Shown piece by piece: positions 34,953-42,987 of a stretch of DNA of 50,431 bases. Origin of the DNA: Candidatus Kapaibacterium sp. (lineage in GTDB: Bacteria; Bacteroidota; Ignavibacteria; Kapaibacteriales; UBA2268); NCBI GenBank assembly GCA_026390695.1, contig JAPLFL010000033.1:1-50431 (forward strand). The letters are read 5' to 3'. The position numbers and the translations under genes were made by a program. Each line of letters opens with the position of its first letter. Within the stretch, counting starts at the first letter, position 1. The notes under the pieces were generated by a model, which made no database searches, was not told where the DNA came from, and was given only the letters and a program-made list of their open reading frames with translations.

Positions 34953-37382
34953 GTGCTTAAAAATTATATTTACTCATACTTATCTTTTTTTATTTTCATC
35001 ATAAGTATTGCAAACAAAGCCCTTGCTTTAAATACTAACTCTACCGTCGATTATTATCTCTATGTTTATGATTCCGAGACCAAACTTCCCCTCCGATCAG
35101 CTAAGGTGATTCTGAAAAAACATGATACAAGGATTGGATTTGCTTATAGTGATGCTTTCGGTAAAGTTTATATTCATAATCTTCAAATAGATGATTATGA
35201 GTTAAACGTAAATCACTCTGAATATCGCGATTTTAGTGATATAATAAACATTAACAATCATCATATTTACGATTCAGTGGCTTTGCATCCCGAAATTAAA
35301 AGTTTTACTGCAAATGAATTCGTGGTAGAAGCTGACCGGAATATTGATATTCAGCAAGTTCAGTTCAAATCCGGTGTTCAGGTCTATGATAAAGATCATA
35401 ATAATCCTTCACCCGATCATGGATTAATTTCAATTATTCAAGAGAATCTTCTGGGAGCTGTTAAAGCTCCAACAGGTGAAATTCATATTCGTGGACAGCA
35501 CGGCGAAATGACTTATTATCTGGACGGCATTCCTGTGCCTCTCGGTGCGTTTGGTGCTTTAAACGAAATTGTCGATCCTAAAGTGATTGATCGCATGTCT
35601 ATGATGACTGGCGGCTTTCCTGCCGAATACGGTGGTCAGCAAGCTGCCGTAATGGACATTGCAACAAAGATTCCATCGGAACATTTTCATCTCGATTTCT
35701 CTACTTACGCCGCTTCTTATCTTATTTTCAATGGAACCAAGCCTTTTTCGCCGGGGAAAGATGTTTATCTCGGTAATTCTTCTTCTCTAAACGCAGATAC
35801 TTTGGGTGCAAGGGTTGGCCCTTTTCGAGCATTGAACTCCAACGGTCAAACTTTGGCATTTAGCAGCAGTCATGCTAATCTCGGCTATTATCTTTCTGCT
35901 ACAAGACAAGAAAATGATCGCAGGGTTGACCTTCCTACTCATTCTCTTTTTAATGATCATGGAACTGATTACTTTCTATTCGGTAATCTTAATTATTTAG
36001 CAAGTATTTCCGATTTTCTAACACTAAACGTTAATTATAGTTTAACCGATAATCAGGTTCCTTTCGATAGTTCTGCCGGAAAAGGAATGCAAATCAATAA
36101 TCAATCAAGTTTTAACGCTTTTCAGACCGTTTCTTATTTCCATACTTTTGCTTCTAATACCGATAATGAAGCTAAATTGTTCGTTGGGGCTTACGCTCGA
36201 GAAGGAAATTTGATTCATACTCCCGGAAAAGATAGTCCTGCTTTGAATAAATTCGCTGACGATTCGACTAAAAGTTATGCAATCAGCGAAAATAGGAGTT
36301 TTTTCACTTATGGAATAAGAACTAAGTATAATAATGAACTTACTAAAGATCTCGGTATCGCCGCCGGAGTTGAATTAAACACTACTCTTTGTAATGAAAG
36401 CTTTACCTCTCGTGATAGTAGCGGGATAACCGGCCCGCAAATCAATACAAAGGTCAAAGGATCGGATTTCGGTCTGTTTCTGCAATCGGAATATCACATT
36501 CTTAATTGGTTTCGCATCGATGCAGGTATTCGTTATGATCAGCATATTGCTCCTTTTTCTCATCTGCAGAATCAAATTAGCCCGCGGTTGAAGTTTAATT
36601 TCTTTCTAAACGATCATAATTCATTTTATTTGTATTACGGTAGATTATTTATGCCTACAAACATCGAAGGATTGCGCAGTATTTCTAATTTATTAGAAAA
36701 TAATTCTAATCAAACTGCCACAAACCCGGAAAAAGATGATTTTTTTGAAGTTTCATATATAAATTTGTTCAATAATGGCTTATCTTTTAAAGCTGCATAC
36801 TTCTTTAAATCAGCTTCTCCTGGTCTTGATGATCAAACAATCGGTTCCAGTTCTATTAAATCTCCCGTTAATATTCAAAATATCAATATTAATGGTCTTG
36901 AATTTGGTATTTCTTACAATCATTCTAAAATTCCTCTTAGTTTTAAGCTAAATTCCTCGCTAATACATGCTTTTGGCTCCGGTCTGATCTCCGGCGGCTT
37001 TCTTCCAATTGAATCTGTTAAAGGAATTGACCTCGATCACGATCAAAGATTGTCGATAAATGGTGATCTAACTTATCATCCCAAGTATTGGTTTGCTAAT
37101 CTTTCTTTTATTTATGGTTCCGGCTTGCGAAACGGCAACGAAACCGCGGTTTTTAATCCCGGATTATTTGATTTTAACAGTGCCGGTCATGTTCATCCTT
37201 ATTTTATTGTTGATTTATCTGCCGGACACAGTTTTCGCTACGGTCAGGAATCGGTTATAGAGCCTTCTATTTATATAAATAATGTATTTGATAATAATTA
37301 TATCTTGAAAGGTGCTTATTTTAGTGCCGCAAGCTGGGGTGAAAGAAGAAAAGTCGTTCTTAAATTAGCTTTTCATTTATAA
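34953..37382 (+). CDS. TonB-dependent outer membrane receptor
   Basis: The 809-residue protein has a signal peptide (about 1-25, ending NKALA). A carboxypeptidase-regulatory-like domain follows (about 30-115: YLYVYDSETKLPLRSAKVIL), then a plug domain (about 140-235: GEIHIRGQHGEMTYYLDGIP and the MMTGGFPAEYGGQQAAVMDI segment). The long beta-barrel ends in the hydrophobic strand RRKVVLKLAFHL. Such receptors import siderophores, oligosaccharides or peptides using TonB; no specificity is visible. The start is a GTG without an obvious ribosome binding site, chosen because it gives a full signal peptide. No SusD-like partner is next to it, but a DOMON-like lipoprotein is encoded divergently. Confidence 0.9.
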   Translation: MLKNYIYSYLSFFIFIISIANKALALNTNSTVDYYLYVYDSETKLPLRSAKVILKKHDTRIGFAYSDAFGKVYIHNLQIDDYELNVNHSEYRDFSDIININNHHIYDSVALHPEIKSFTANEFVVEADRNIDIQQVQFKSGVQVYDKDHNNPSPDHGLISIIQENLLGAVKAPTGEIHIRGQHGEMTYYLDGIPVPLGAFGALNEIVDPKVIDRMSMMTGGFPAEYGGQQAAVMDIATKIPSEHFHLDFSTYAASYLIFNGTKPFSPGKDVYLGNSSSLNADTLGARVGPFRALNSNGQTLAFSSSHANLGYYLSATRQENDRRVDLPTHSLFNDHGTDYFLFGNLNYLASISDFLTLNVNYSLTDNQVPFDSSAGKGMQINNQSSFNAFQTVSYFHTFASNTDNEAKLFVGAYAREGNLIHTPGKDSPALNKFADDSTKSYAISENRSFFTYGIRTKYNNELTKDLGIAAGVELNTTLCNESFTSRDSSGITGPQINTKVKGSDFGLFLQSEYHILNWFRIDAGIRYDQHIAPFSHLQNQISPRLKFNFFLNDHNSFYLYYGRLFMPTNIEGLRSISNLLENNSNQTATNPEKDDFFEVSYINLFNNGLSFKAAYFFKSASPGLDDQTIGSSSIKSPVNIQNININGLEFGISYNHSKIPLSFKLNSSLIHAFGSGLISGGFLPIESVKGIDLDHDQRLSINGDLTYHPKYWFANLSFIYGSGLRNGNETAVFNPGLFDFNSAGHVHPYFIVDLSAGHSFRYGQESVIEPSIYINNVFDNNYILKGAYFSAASWGERRKVVLKLAFHL

Positions 37383-37410
37383 CAATCGGTTTCTCACTAT
37401 TTTACAAGCT

Positions 37411-38466
37411 CTACAATCTCCCAATACTCGATAATTTAAAGTGTTCCGAATCCCCACGAACGCCCAACACCGTGTTCAAACCCGCTAACTTCACTTTATT
37501 AATCGTACACATAGCACACATCTCCGCATTCTCATCAATACAAGGCTTATCCTGATAAAGCAAATACTTTTTACGGTACATCGAAGGCGTAACCACCGGC
37601 ATTATTATATTAGCGCCCACACGCAAAGCCTCAGTCCTGCCCTTCGGATTGAAAACGTCCAATGCAGTAGCCGCAGCAATATTGCACGTAGGCATTAATA
37701 TCCTCAGCACAGCTATAAAATTCAATGTTTTATTATAAATTATCTGCCGATTCTCCTCCCACCACCGCTTTATCTCCCGATTTACCAGCGGAGTATCCTC
37801 ATGTATCACATACGGCCCAAGTCCAAACATGTCCGCATCTATTTCCTGAAAGAATCGAAGATCAGCCAATAAATCATCAGTCGTTTGCCCCGGTATTCCA
37901 ATCATATTGCCCGTCCCGACCTGATAATCTAAACGCTTCATATTCCTTAAACACTCCATTCTGTTCTCAAAAGAATGATCCGAAGGATGTAATTTCGAGT
38001 ATAAACTTCTAACTGACGTTTCTATACGCAATAAATACCGTGTCGCACCTGCTTCTTTCAATGATTTCAAGTAATCATAATCCAATTCACCGCAAGAAAT
38101 AGTAATTCCATATTCAGGATAAGTCAGATGAATATAATCTACCAATTGCAATAAATAATCCTTCGCTCCATTAGAAGTCATCTCGCCCGATTGCAACACT
38201 ACCGAACCAAAATTAGCTTGTTTTATAAATCTCAAACACTCTTTTATCTCATCATAATCCATTCTAAAGCGTTCTACATTCTCATTATCATGCCGAATAC
38301 CGCAATAAAAACAATTCTTCTCGCAAATATTAGAAAATTCAATTATACCTCTAAAATACACATTGCGTCCAATATGTTTCTCACGAATATTATTCGACAA
38401 TGCAAAAAGTTCCTGCTGCTCCTCAGCATTAGAAAGAAGATACTTTTTTATTTCAATCGGATTCAT
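37411..38466 (-). CDS. hydE: [FeFe]-hydrogenase H-cluster maturase HydE
   Basis: HydE is a radical SAM enzyme that acts in assembling the two-iron subcluster of the H-cluster. The radical SAM motif CEKNCFYC (Cys48, Cys52, Cys55) lies after EFSNI. The HydE-type C-terminal CX7CX2C motif is present at Cys309, Cys317 and Cys320. The long TIM-barrel segments with ISCGELDYDYLKSLKEAGA and TGNMIGIPGQT match HydE rather than BioB or PylB. The length of 351 residues is normal. It is last of the hydrogenase-related minus-strand set, 105 bp after the FN3-containing gene and behind a hairpin (38518-38550). Confidence 0.93.
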   Translation of the reverse strand: MNPIEIKKYLLSNAEEQQELFALSNNIREKHIGRNVYFRGIIEFSNICEKNCFYCGIRHDNENVERFRMDYDEIKECLRFIKQANFGSVVLQSGEMTSNGAKDYLLQLVDYIHLTYPEYGITISCGELDYDYLKSLKEAGATRYLLRIETSVRSLYSKLHPSDHSFENRMECLRNMKRLDYQVGTGNMIGIPGQTTDDLLADLRFFQEIDADMFGLGPYVIHEDTPLVNREIKRWWEENRQIIYNKTLNFIAVLRILMPTCNIAAATALDVFNPKGRTEALRVGANIIMPVVTPSMYRKKYLLYQDKPCIDENAEMCAMCTINKVKLAGLNTVLGVRGDSEHFKLSSIGRL

Positions 38467-38517
38467 ATTTATTTTTATTAAATACTAAGTAATTTATAAT
38501 TGAATTATATTTCGATT

Positions 38518-38550
38518 AATCTTCCGAAAGCTCTAAACCTTCGGAAGATT
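38518..38550 (-). terminator. 11-bp perfect hairpin between the FN3 gene and hydE
   Basis: Arms aatcttccgaa and ttcggaagatt flank an 11-base loop, 20 bp after the FN3 gene stop and 50 bp before hydE. There is no good T-tract in the minus direction, so it could be an attenuator, processing site or mRNA-stabilising stem rather than a full terminator. Confidence 0.5.
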
Positions 38551-38571
38551 ATCATCATTTTACATCCATCC

Positions 38572-39792
38572 TTACGCAGGATTCACCGGTACATCTATAA
38601 ACATCGATGAACAAGCCGCAGATTCCAAATACGAATTGATTGCTATCACATAATAATAGTATCTTTTATCGTCAATCGTTAGTTCAGAATATGTATTAGA
38701 AGCAACTGTATCAACTAAAGAGTAAGTGCCAGACGACGCACCAGTATTAACAATACTCCGATATACTTTATAATTCGTTGCACCTGTAACCGTATCCCAA
38801 TCTGCATTAACAGTAAGTGGATATACTGCTCCGGTCAATCCCAAAATCAATCCTGATGGCTGTGAAAGCGAATCATAATAAGTAAAGAGCAATTCTGTCG
38901 CAAATTCACCGAATCCGGACGAATTACGAGCGCGAACACGATAATGCTTTTCCACACCGGAACTCGGTATATAGTTAAATGTCAACGCTACATCCGCATA
39001 TATCTCCGCCCAATCAGTTCCATTGTCACTTGCTTCTATTTGATAACTCGTTGCATTTGCAACTGCATCCCAGGAGAATACATTTGTATTGAAATTATAA
39101 GCGAAGTTAGTCGGAGAAGTCATAGCGCCCCCACCACCACTGGTATCATAAATCTTATAATCATTATATTTTGATGGATTAGTATTAGCATAAATCCGCT
39201 TCCCCATTTCACAATAACGCACAACAAAACCATACAACTCATTACCACTGGCAATACGTTCACTCGTCTTTTCGTCCCGGATACTAATCGCATTTGACAA
39301 ATCATTAAGCGCGTCCTCAAATGAATTATTCAAGGCTGAATAATCAGAAAGCATACCGGACGTCAATCCAAGCGAAGCCAAATCCGTCAACCAGCCATTG
39401 CACTTCGTATAAACGTTTCTTGCCGTAAACAGAAGTACAGAATCTGACATTTTAGTCAAGCCGGACACATTCAAACTCTTATACTTTGGCGAATCAATAC
39501 CCCATTTCATCTCTACACGCATAGCCATCGTCCGAATCGTCTCACGCACCTGCGCGGCAATGTCATTTTTAGCTTGCGTAGCTTCCATTTGATCAGCCAA
39601 ATAGGTTTCATCAGCCGGCAGAATCTCAAACGCATCACACAAAGCATCAAGATTGGTCACGGCAAGGGAGGTTATCCCAAAAACAGCGAGATCTGACAGA
39701 TCCCGAGTCATAAAATTGCAAAGATTCGAGGTAAACATGCAAAGATCAGCATCAAGCATGCTATACATTCTTTTGTCTTTAGAAATAGCCAT
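38572..39792 (-). CDS. Helical-repeat plus two FN3 domains, no signal peptide; unknown function
   Basis: The start at 39792 has AAGGGA seven bases upstream. The 406-residue protein has a helical N-terminal half (about 1-210) that seems duplicated: DLSDLAVFGITSLAVTNLDAL aligns with DLASLGLTSGMLSDYSAL, each followed by long amphipathic helices. After a Gly-rich hinge (TSGGGGAMTSP) come two fibronectin type III domains (about 225-310 and 315-400; FSWDAVANATSYQIEAS and VNADWDTVTGATNYKVYRS). There is no signal peptide and no T9SS sorting domain, which is odd for FN3 proteins. It lies between hydG and hydE. I do not recognise the family as a whole. Confidence 0.75.
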   Translation of the reverse strand: MAISKDKRMYSMLDADLCMFTSNLCNFMTRDLSDLAVFGITSLAVTNLDALCDAFEILPADETYLADQMEATQAKNDIAAQVRETIRTMAMRVEMKWGIDSPKYKSLNVSGLTKMSDSVLLFTARNVYTKCNGWLTDLASLGLTSGMLSDYSALNNSFEDALNDLSNAISIRDEKTSERIASGNELYGFVVRYCEMGKRIYANTNPSKYNDYKIYDTSGGGGAMTSPTNFAYNFNTNVFSWDAVANATSYQIEASDNGTDWAEIYADVALTFNYIPSSGVEKHYRVRARNSSGFGEFATELLFTYYDSLSQPSGLILGLTGAVYPLTVNADWDTVTGATNYKVYRSIVNTGASSGTYSLVDTVASNTYSELTIDDKRYYYYVIAINSYLESAACSSMFIDVPVNPA

Positions 39793-39875
39793 TGTAAAAT
39801 CCCTTAAAATATGAATAAACAATAAATATTAAATAATCTATAAAGATATATTTTATCTTTCATAATTAAATATAA

Positions 39876-41618
39876 CTATATCAGAGAACATTGAAACCAT
39901 ATTGTTTCTGTCAGATGACATTTTTCCTCTGTCAGATGACATTTTTCCTCTGCCAGATGACATTTTTCCTCTGTCAGATGACATTTTTCCTCTGTCAGAT
40001 GACATTTTTCCTCTGTCAGATGGCATTTTTCCTCTGTCAGATGGCATTTTTCCTCTGTCAGATGGCATTTTTCCTCTGTCAGATGGCATTTTTCCTCTGT
40101 CAGATGGCATTTTTCCTCTGTCAGATGGCATTTTTCCTCTGTGCCGGCTTCTATTTTCTGATAGTAATTATCTAATAGCTTTACTAACTGAGGCGAATAA
40201 GTTCCGTTGGCATTATTTTTTATCTCTTTAATCTCTTTCTGAAGTATATTATCAGCAATAGCTTTAGTTTCATCGCTTGCGAAGTCATCTAACCACTCCT
40301 TATAAGTCAGAATAGCATTAATTTTACAAAAAGATGATTCCTTACCGCATCGAAGCATGTCCATAATCTTCCCACCGGTTCGGCTGCAACGATAACCAGC
40401 AGTACAGAAGGATGTTATCGTTTCATTTTTGGCTAAATCGCGAACTAATTCATCCAGACTGCGGGTATCGCCCAATATAAACTGCTGTTCATCGGGATTT
40501 TGCTCCTTTTCCTCAGCTGAATACCCTCCAATACCGATATGAGGCGAAGCATCGGTCTGTGTACAGCCTAATTCGAGCGCCCGATTGCGAATTGCGACCG
40601 ATTCACGCGCCGTTACGATCATTCCGGTATAAGGAACGGCCAACCGAATGACGGTAATCAGCTTTAGAAAGTCTTCGTCGGAAACCTTATACTTCGATTC
40701 CTGAATATAAGGAGCGTTGGAAGCATTCTGAAGCCGAGGAAAGGAGATTGTATGCGGCCCGACGCCGTTAAAACGCTTTTCCAATTCTATTGAATGATAA
40801 AGCAAACCCATCACTTCAAAGCGCCAATCGTACAGACCGACGAGAATACCGAGCGCAACATCATCGATACCTGCTTCAAACGCTCGATGAGTGCATGTAA
40901 GCCTCCAAAGATAATTATTTTTAAGAGTTCCTTTGGGATGAACGTAATTATAAGTGTCGTGATGATAGGTTTCCTGAAACACCTGATAAGTGCCAATGCC
41001 TGCATCTTTAATTTTACGGTAATCTTCAACGGTCATAGGCGCTGCATTGACGTTAACGCGCCTTATTTGCTGAAATTTGTCACCTTTTTGCACCTTAACG
41101 TTATAAATTGCGCGTATAGTTTCGGCAATATAGTCTGCATTTGTTTCAGCGCTTTCTCCATAGACGGCAATTATGCGTTTGTGACCGATTTTTCCGGCTA
41201 AAACTTCAGTTTCCTTAATTACTTCGTCGATGGAAAGGGTTTTGCGGATTTCATCTTTGTTATCGGTTCGGAAGCCACAGTATTGGCAGTTGTTTACACA
41301 GACGGAACTGCAATAAAGAGGAGCAAAAGTAACTATGCGGTTATCATAAACCTTTCTTTTGACTTCTCCTGCCGCTTTGAACATTTGTTGCCAGAGATTA
41401 TCATCATCGACATGCAACAGAGTGGAGACTTCATCGGGCAGAAGCGTTTCAATGTTTAAAGATTTTTGGATAATTCTATTTACTTCAAAAGGAGTAGGAA
41501 TTTTATGGTTATTTAATTGTTCCCAAATTTTGGCATCGTCGATAAAATCATAATAATCGCCAACTATTCGCTGTTTAATAGGTGTTAATTTATGAAGATC
41601 GTGTTTTGTTTGGTTCAT
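39876..41618 (-). CDS. hydG: [FeFe]-hydrogenase H-cluster maturase HydG with a Cys-His heptad-repeat tail
   Basis: HydG cleaves tyrosine with radical SAM chemistry to give CO and cyanide on iron for the H-cluster. The radical SAM motif CVNNCQYC is at Cys107, Cys111 and Cys114. The sequence through GTYQVFQETYHHDTY and GIGGYSAEE matches HydG rather than ThiH. The C-terminal auxiliary cluster motif, normally CX2CX22C, reads C405-T-A-G408 and Cys431. The second cysteine is thus glycine, while extra cysteines stand at 411 and 424. Family members end near residue 480; here residues 494-570 are eleven EEKCHLT heptads followed by a ten-residue end. It is 159 bp downstream of a REC-kinase gene. Confidence 0.9.
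   Translation of the reverse strand: MNQTKHDLHKLTPIKQRIVGDYYDFIDDAKIWEQLNNHKIPTPFEVNRIIQKSLNIETLLPDEVSTLLHVDDDNLWQQMFKAAGEVKRKVYDNRIVTFAPLYCSSVCVNNCQYCGFRTDNKDEIRKTLSIDEVIKETEVLAGKIGHKRIIAVYGESAETNADYIAETIRAIYNVKVQKGDKFQQIRRVNVNAAPMTVEDYRKIKDAGIGTYQVFQETYHHDTYNYVHPKGTLKNNYLWRLTCTHRAFEAGIDDVALGILVGLYDWRFEVMGLLYHSIELEKRFNGVGPHTISFPRLQNASNAPYIQESKYKVSDEDFLKLITVIRLAVPYTGMIVTARESVAIRNRALELGCTQTDASPHIGIGGYSAEEKEQNPDEQQFILGDTRSLDELVRDLAKNETITSFCTAGYRCSRTGGKIMDMLRCGKESSFCKINAILTYKEWLDDFASDETKAIADNILQKEIKEIKNNANGTYSPQLVKLLDNYYQKIEAGTEEKCHLTEEKCHLTEEKCHLTEEKCHLTEEKCHLTEEKCHLTEEKCHLTEEKCHLTEEKCHLAEEKCHLTEEKCHLTETIWFQCSLI
39910..40140. repeat. 21-bp tandem repeat, 11 units, inside hydG
   Basis: Eleven contiguous units of exactly 21 bp fill 231 bp. 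Each encodes EEKCHLT on the minus strand, except one with a Thr-to-Ala change. Six units nearer the gene start use tgc for Cys, and five nearer the end use tgt, so the array has two sequence subtypes that arose by block duplication. There are no spacers. Because 21 is a multiple of three, several other frames stay open across it and look like genes; they are not. Confidence 0.97.
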
Positions 41619-41777
41619 AAAAGTATAAGTAAATAAGATATTAATAATAAAAAAATAAGAAATATGTTAAATTTGATCAATTTCATCGATGTTTTAAGTC
41701 ATCGAGAGAATAATATCTTCGTCAATTTGATAAAAATCGAAAACGAAGAGCAAAAGAAACAAAGTTGCATCCGATAA

Positions 41778-42926
41778 TTATAAATGAGTTAAAGATTTAT
41801 AAAAAACAAGCTGCACAATTGCACCGCCTTCATCTGCATTAAAAGCCTTAATTTCAAAATTGTGCATTTCCATGATTACCTTAGCAGCTGCCAGACTTAA
41901 TCCGGTTCCCTCGGAATGTGCCATAAGGTCATCGGTTGATTCAAAAAACTGGAATATATTTTCAAGAGTTTTTTCAGAAAAACCTGTTCCTTGATCTTGG
42001 ATATTCAGAATAAGAGAATTATCTTTCAGAATTGTCGATATTAGTATCTGTTTATTATTACTTGAGTATTTAATTGAATTATCAATAACGAAATAAAATA
42101 CTTTAGTTATCAGATTTGAATCAGCAGAAATAAGAAAATCAGTTTCGGGGAAATTGTTAATAATATTTATATTTTTAGCTAAAAGTTTATGTTGTGCGCT
42201 ATAGATTGATGATTCAACAATTTCTTTAAGACTTTCATCTTCGAATGTAGAATGATATTTATCAGTTTGAATACGAGTAATTAGGAGTGAAAGTTCGGCA
42301 AATTTTCTAAGTTTGGCTTCTGAAGTTAAAATTGAATCGGTGCATTCAATAATTTCCTGATCATCGGTTAATTGAGCAATTAATTTAGCATTTCCATTTA
42401 TTCCAATTAACGGAGTATTAAGTTCATGAGATAATAATCCGAGGAAATAATTTTTAGCTGAGTCGAGTTTAAGTAATTTAGCATTAGCTTCTTCCAATTC
42501 AATCCGTCTTTTTTCAAGAGCAATGTCTTTCTGGTAACTTAACAAAGCTTCGTTTATCGTTAAATTCAAATCTCCTGATTCCCATGGTTTTCCGATAAAT
42601 CTATATAATCCAGCTTTATTGATTGCATTAATCACACCGGCTAAGGTAGCCATTCCAGTTAACATAATACAATATGAACCCGGAGAAATTAATTTAATTT
42701 CCCGTAAAACATCATCGCCTTTCATAACCGGCATCAGGTAATCACAAATAACCAAAGGTATTTCGTAGTTCCTCTCTAATAAAGAATGAAATATTTCGAG
42801 TGCTTCTGCGCCACTTTCAGTAATTTCAATAATATAATCATTCCCTAAGAATTCCTTAATATCGCTTTTCAAGCTATCGAGGACAATTTTTTCATCATCA
42901 ATGCAAAATATAATTTTTTTTTTCAT
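41778..42926 (-). CDS. REC-histidine kinase protein (second)
   Basis: A receiver domain (residues about 4-125) has Asp62 in VICDYLMP and the KPW ending (YRFIGKPW). A short coiled coil follows (about 132-160), then a HisKA domain with His167 in LLSHELNTPL and a HATPase domain with NSIKYSS, DQGTGF and GTGLSLAAAKVI. There is no membrane segment, sensor domain or DNA-binding domain. It should receive a phosphoryl group on REC and control its own kinase. It lies 61 bp behind the other REC-kinase gene and upstream of hydG. The 159 bp before hydG show no gene. Confidence 0.9.
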   Translation of the reverse strand: MKKKIIFCIDDEKIVLDSLKSDIKEFLGNDYIIEITESGAEALEIFHSLLERNYEIPLVICDYLMPVMKGDDVLREIKLISPGSYCIMLTGMATLAGVINAINKAGLYRFIGKPWESGDLNLTINEALLSYQKDIALEKRRIELEEANAKLLKLDSAKNYFLGLLSHELNTPLIGINGNAKLIAQLTDDQEIIECTDSILTSEAKLRKFAELSLLITRIQTDKYHSTFEDESLKEIVESSIYSAQHKLLAKNINIINNFPETDFLISADSNLITKVFYFVIDNSIKYSSNNKQILISTILKDNSLILNIQDQGTGFSEKTLENIFQFFESTDDLMAHSEGTGLSLAAAKVIMEMHNFEIKAFNADEGGAIVQLVFYKSLTHL

Positions 42927-42987
42927 TTTTTTAATTAACTTCTTTAAACTTTAATAAACAACTTTATGATTACAGATATTTTCAAAA

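Noticed and set aside
39910-40140. Possible CRISPR array
   Set aside because: The units are contiguous 21-mers with no spacers and lie inside a coding frame.
39853-40231. Overlapping open frames of 90-110 codons on both strands, composed of repeated short peptides
   Set aside because: They are created by the 21-bp repeat in hydG, which keeps several frames open; the hydG frame has the conserved upstream domain.
39876-41618. ThiH (thiamine synthesis tyrosine lyase) instead of HydG
   Set aside because: The extended C-terminal domain with FCTAGYRCSRTG and the later Cys431 is HydG-type, and no thiamine genes are near; hydE is in the same set.
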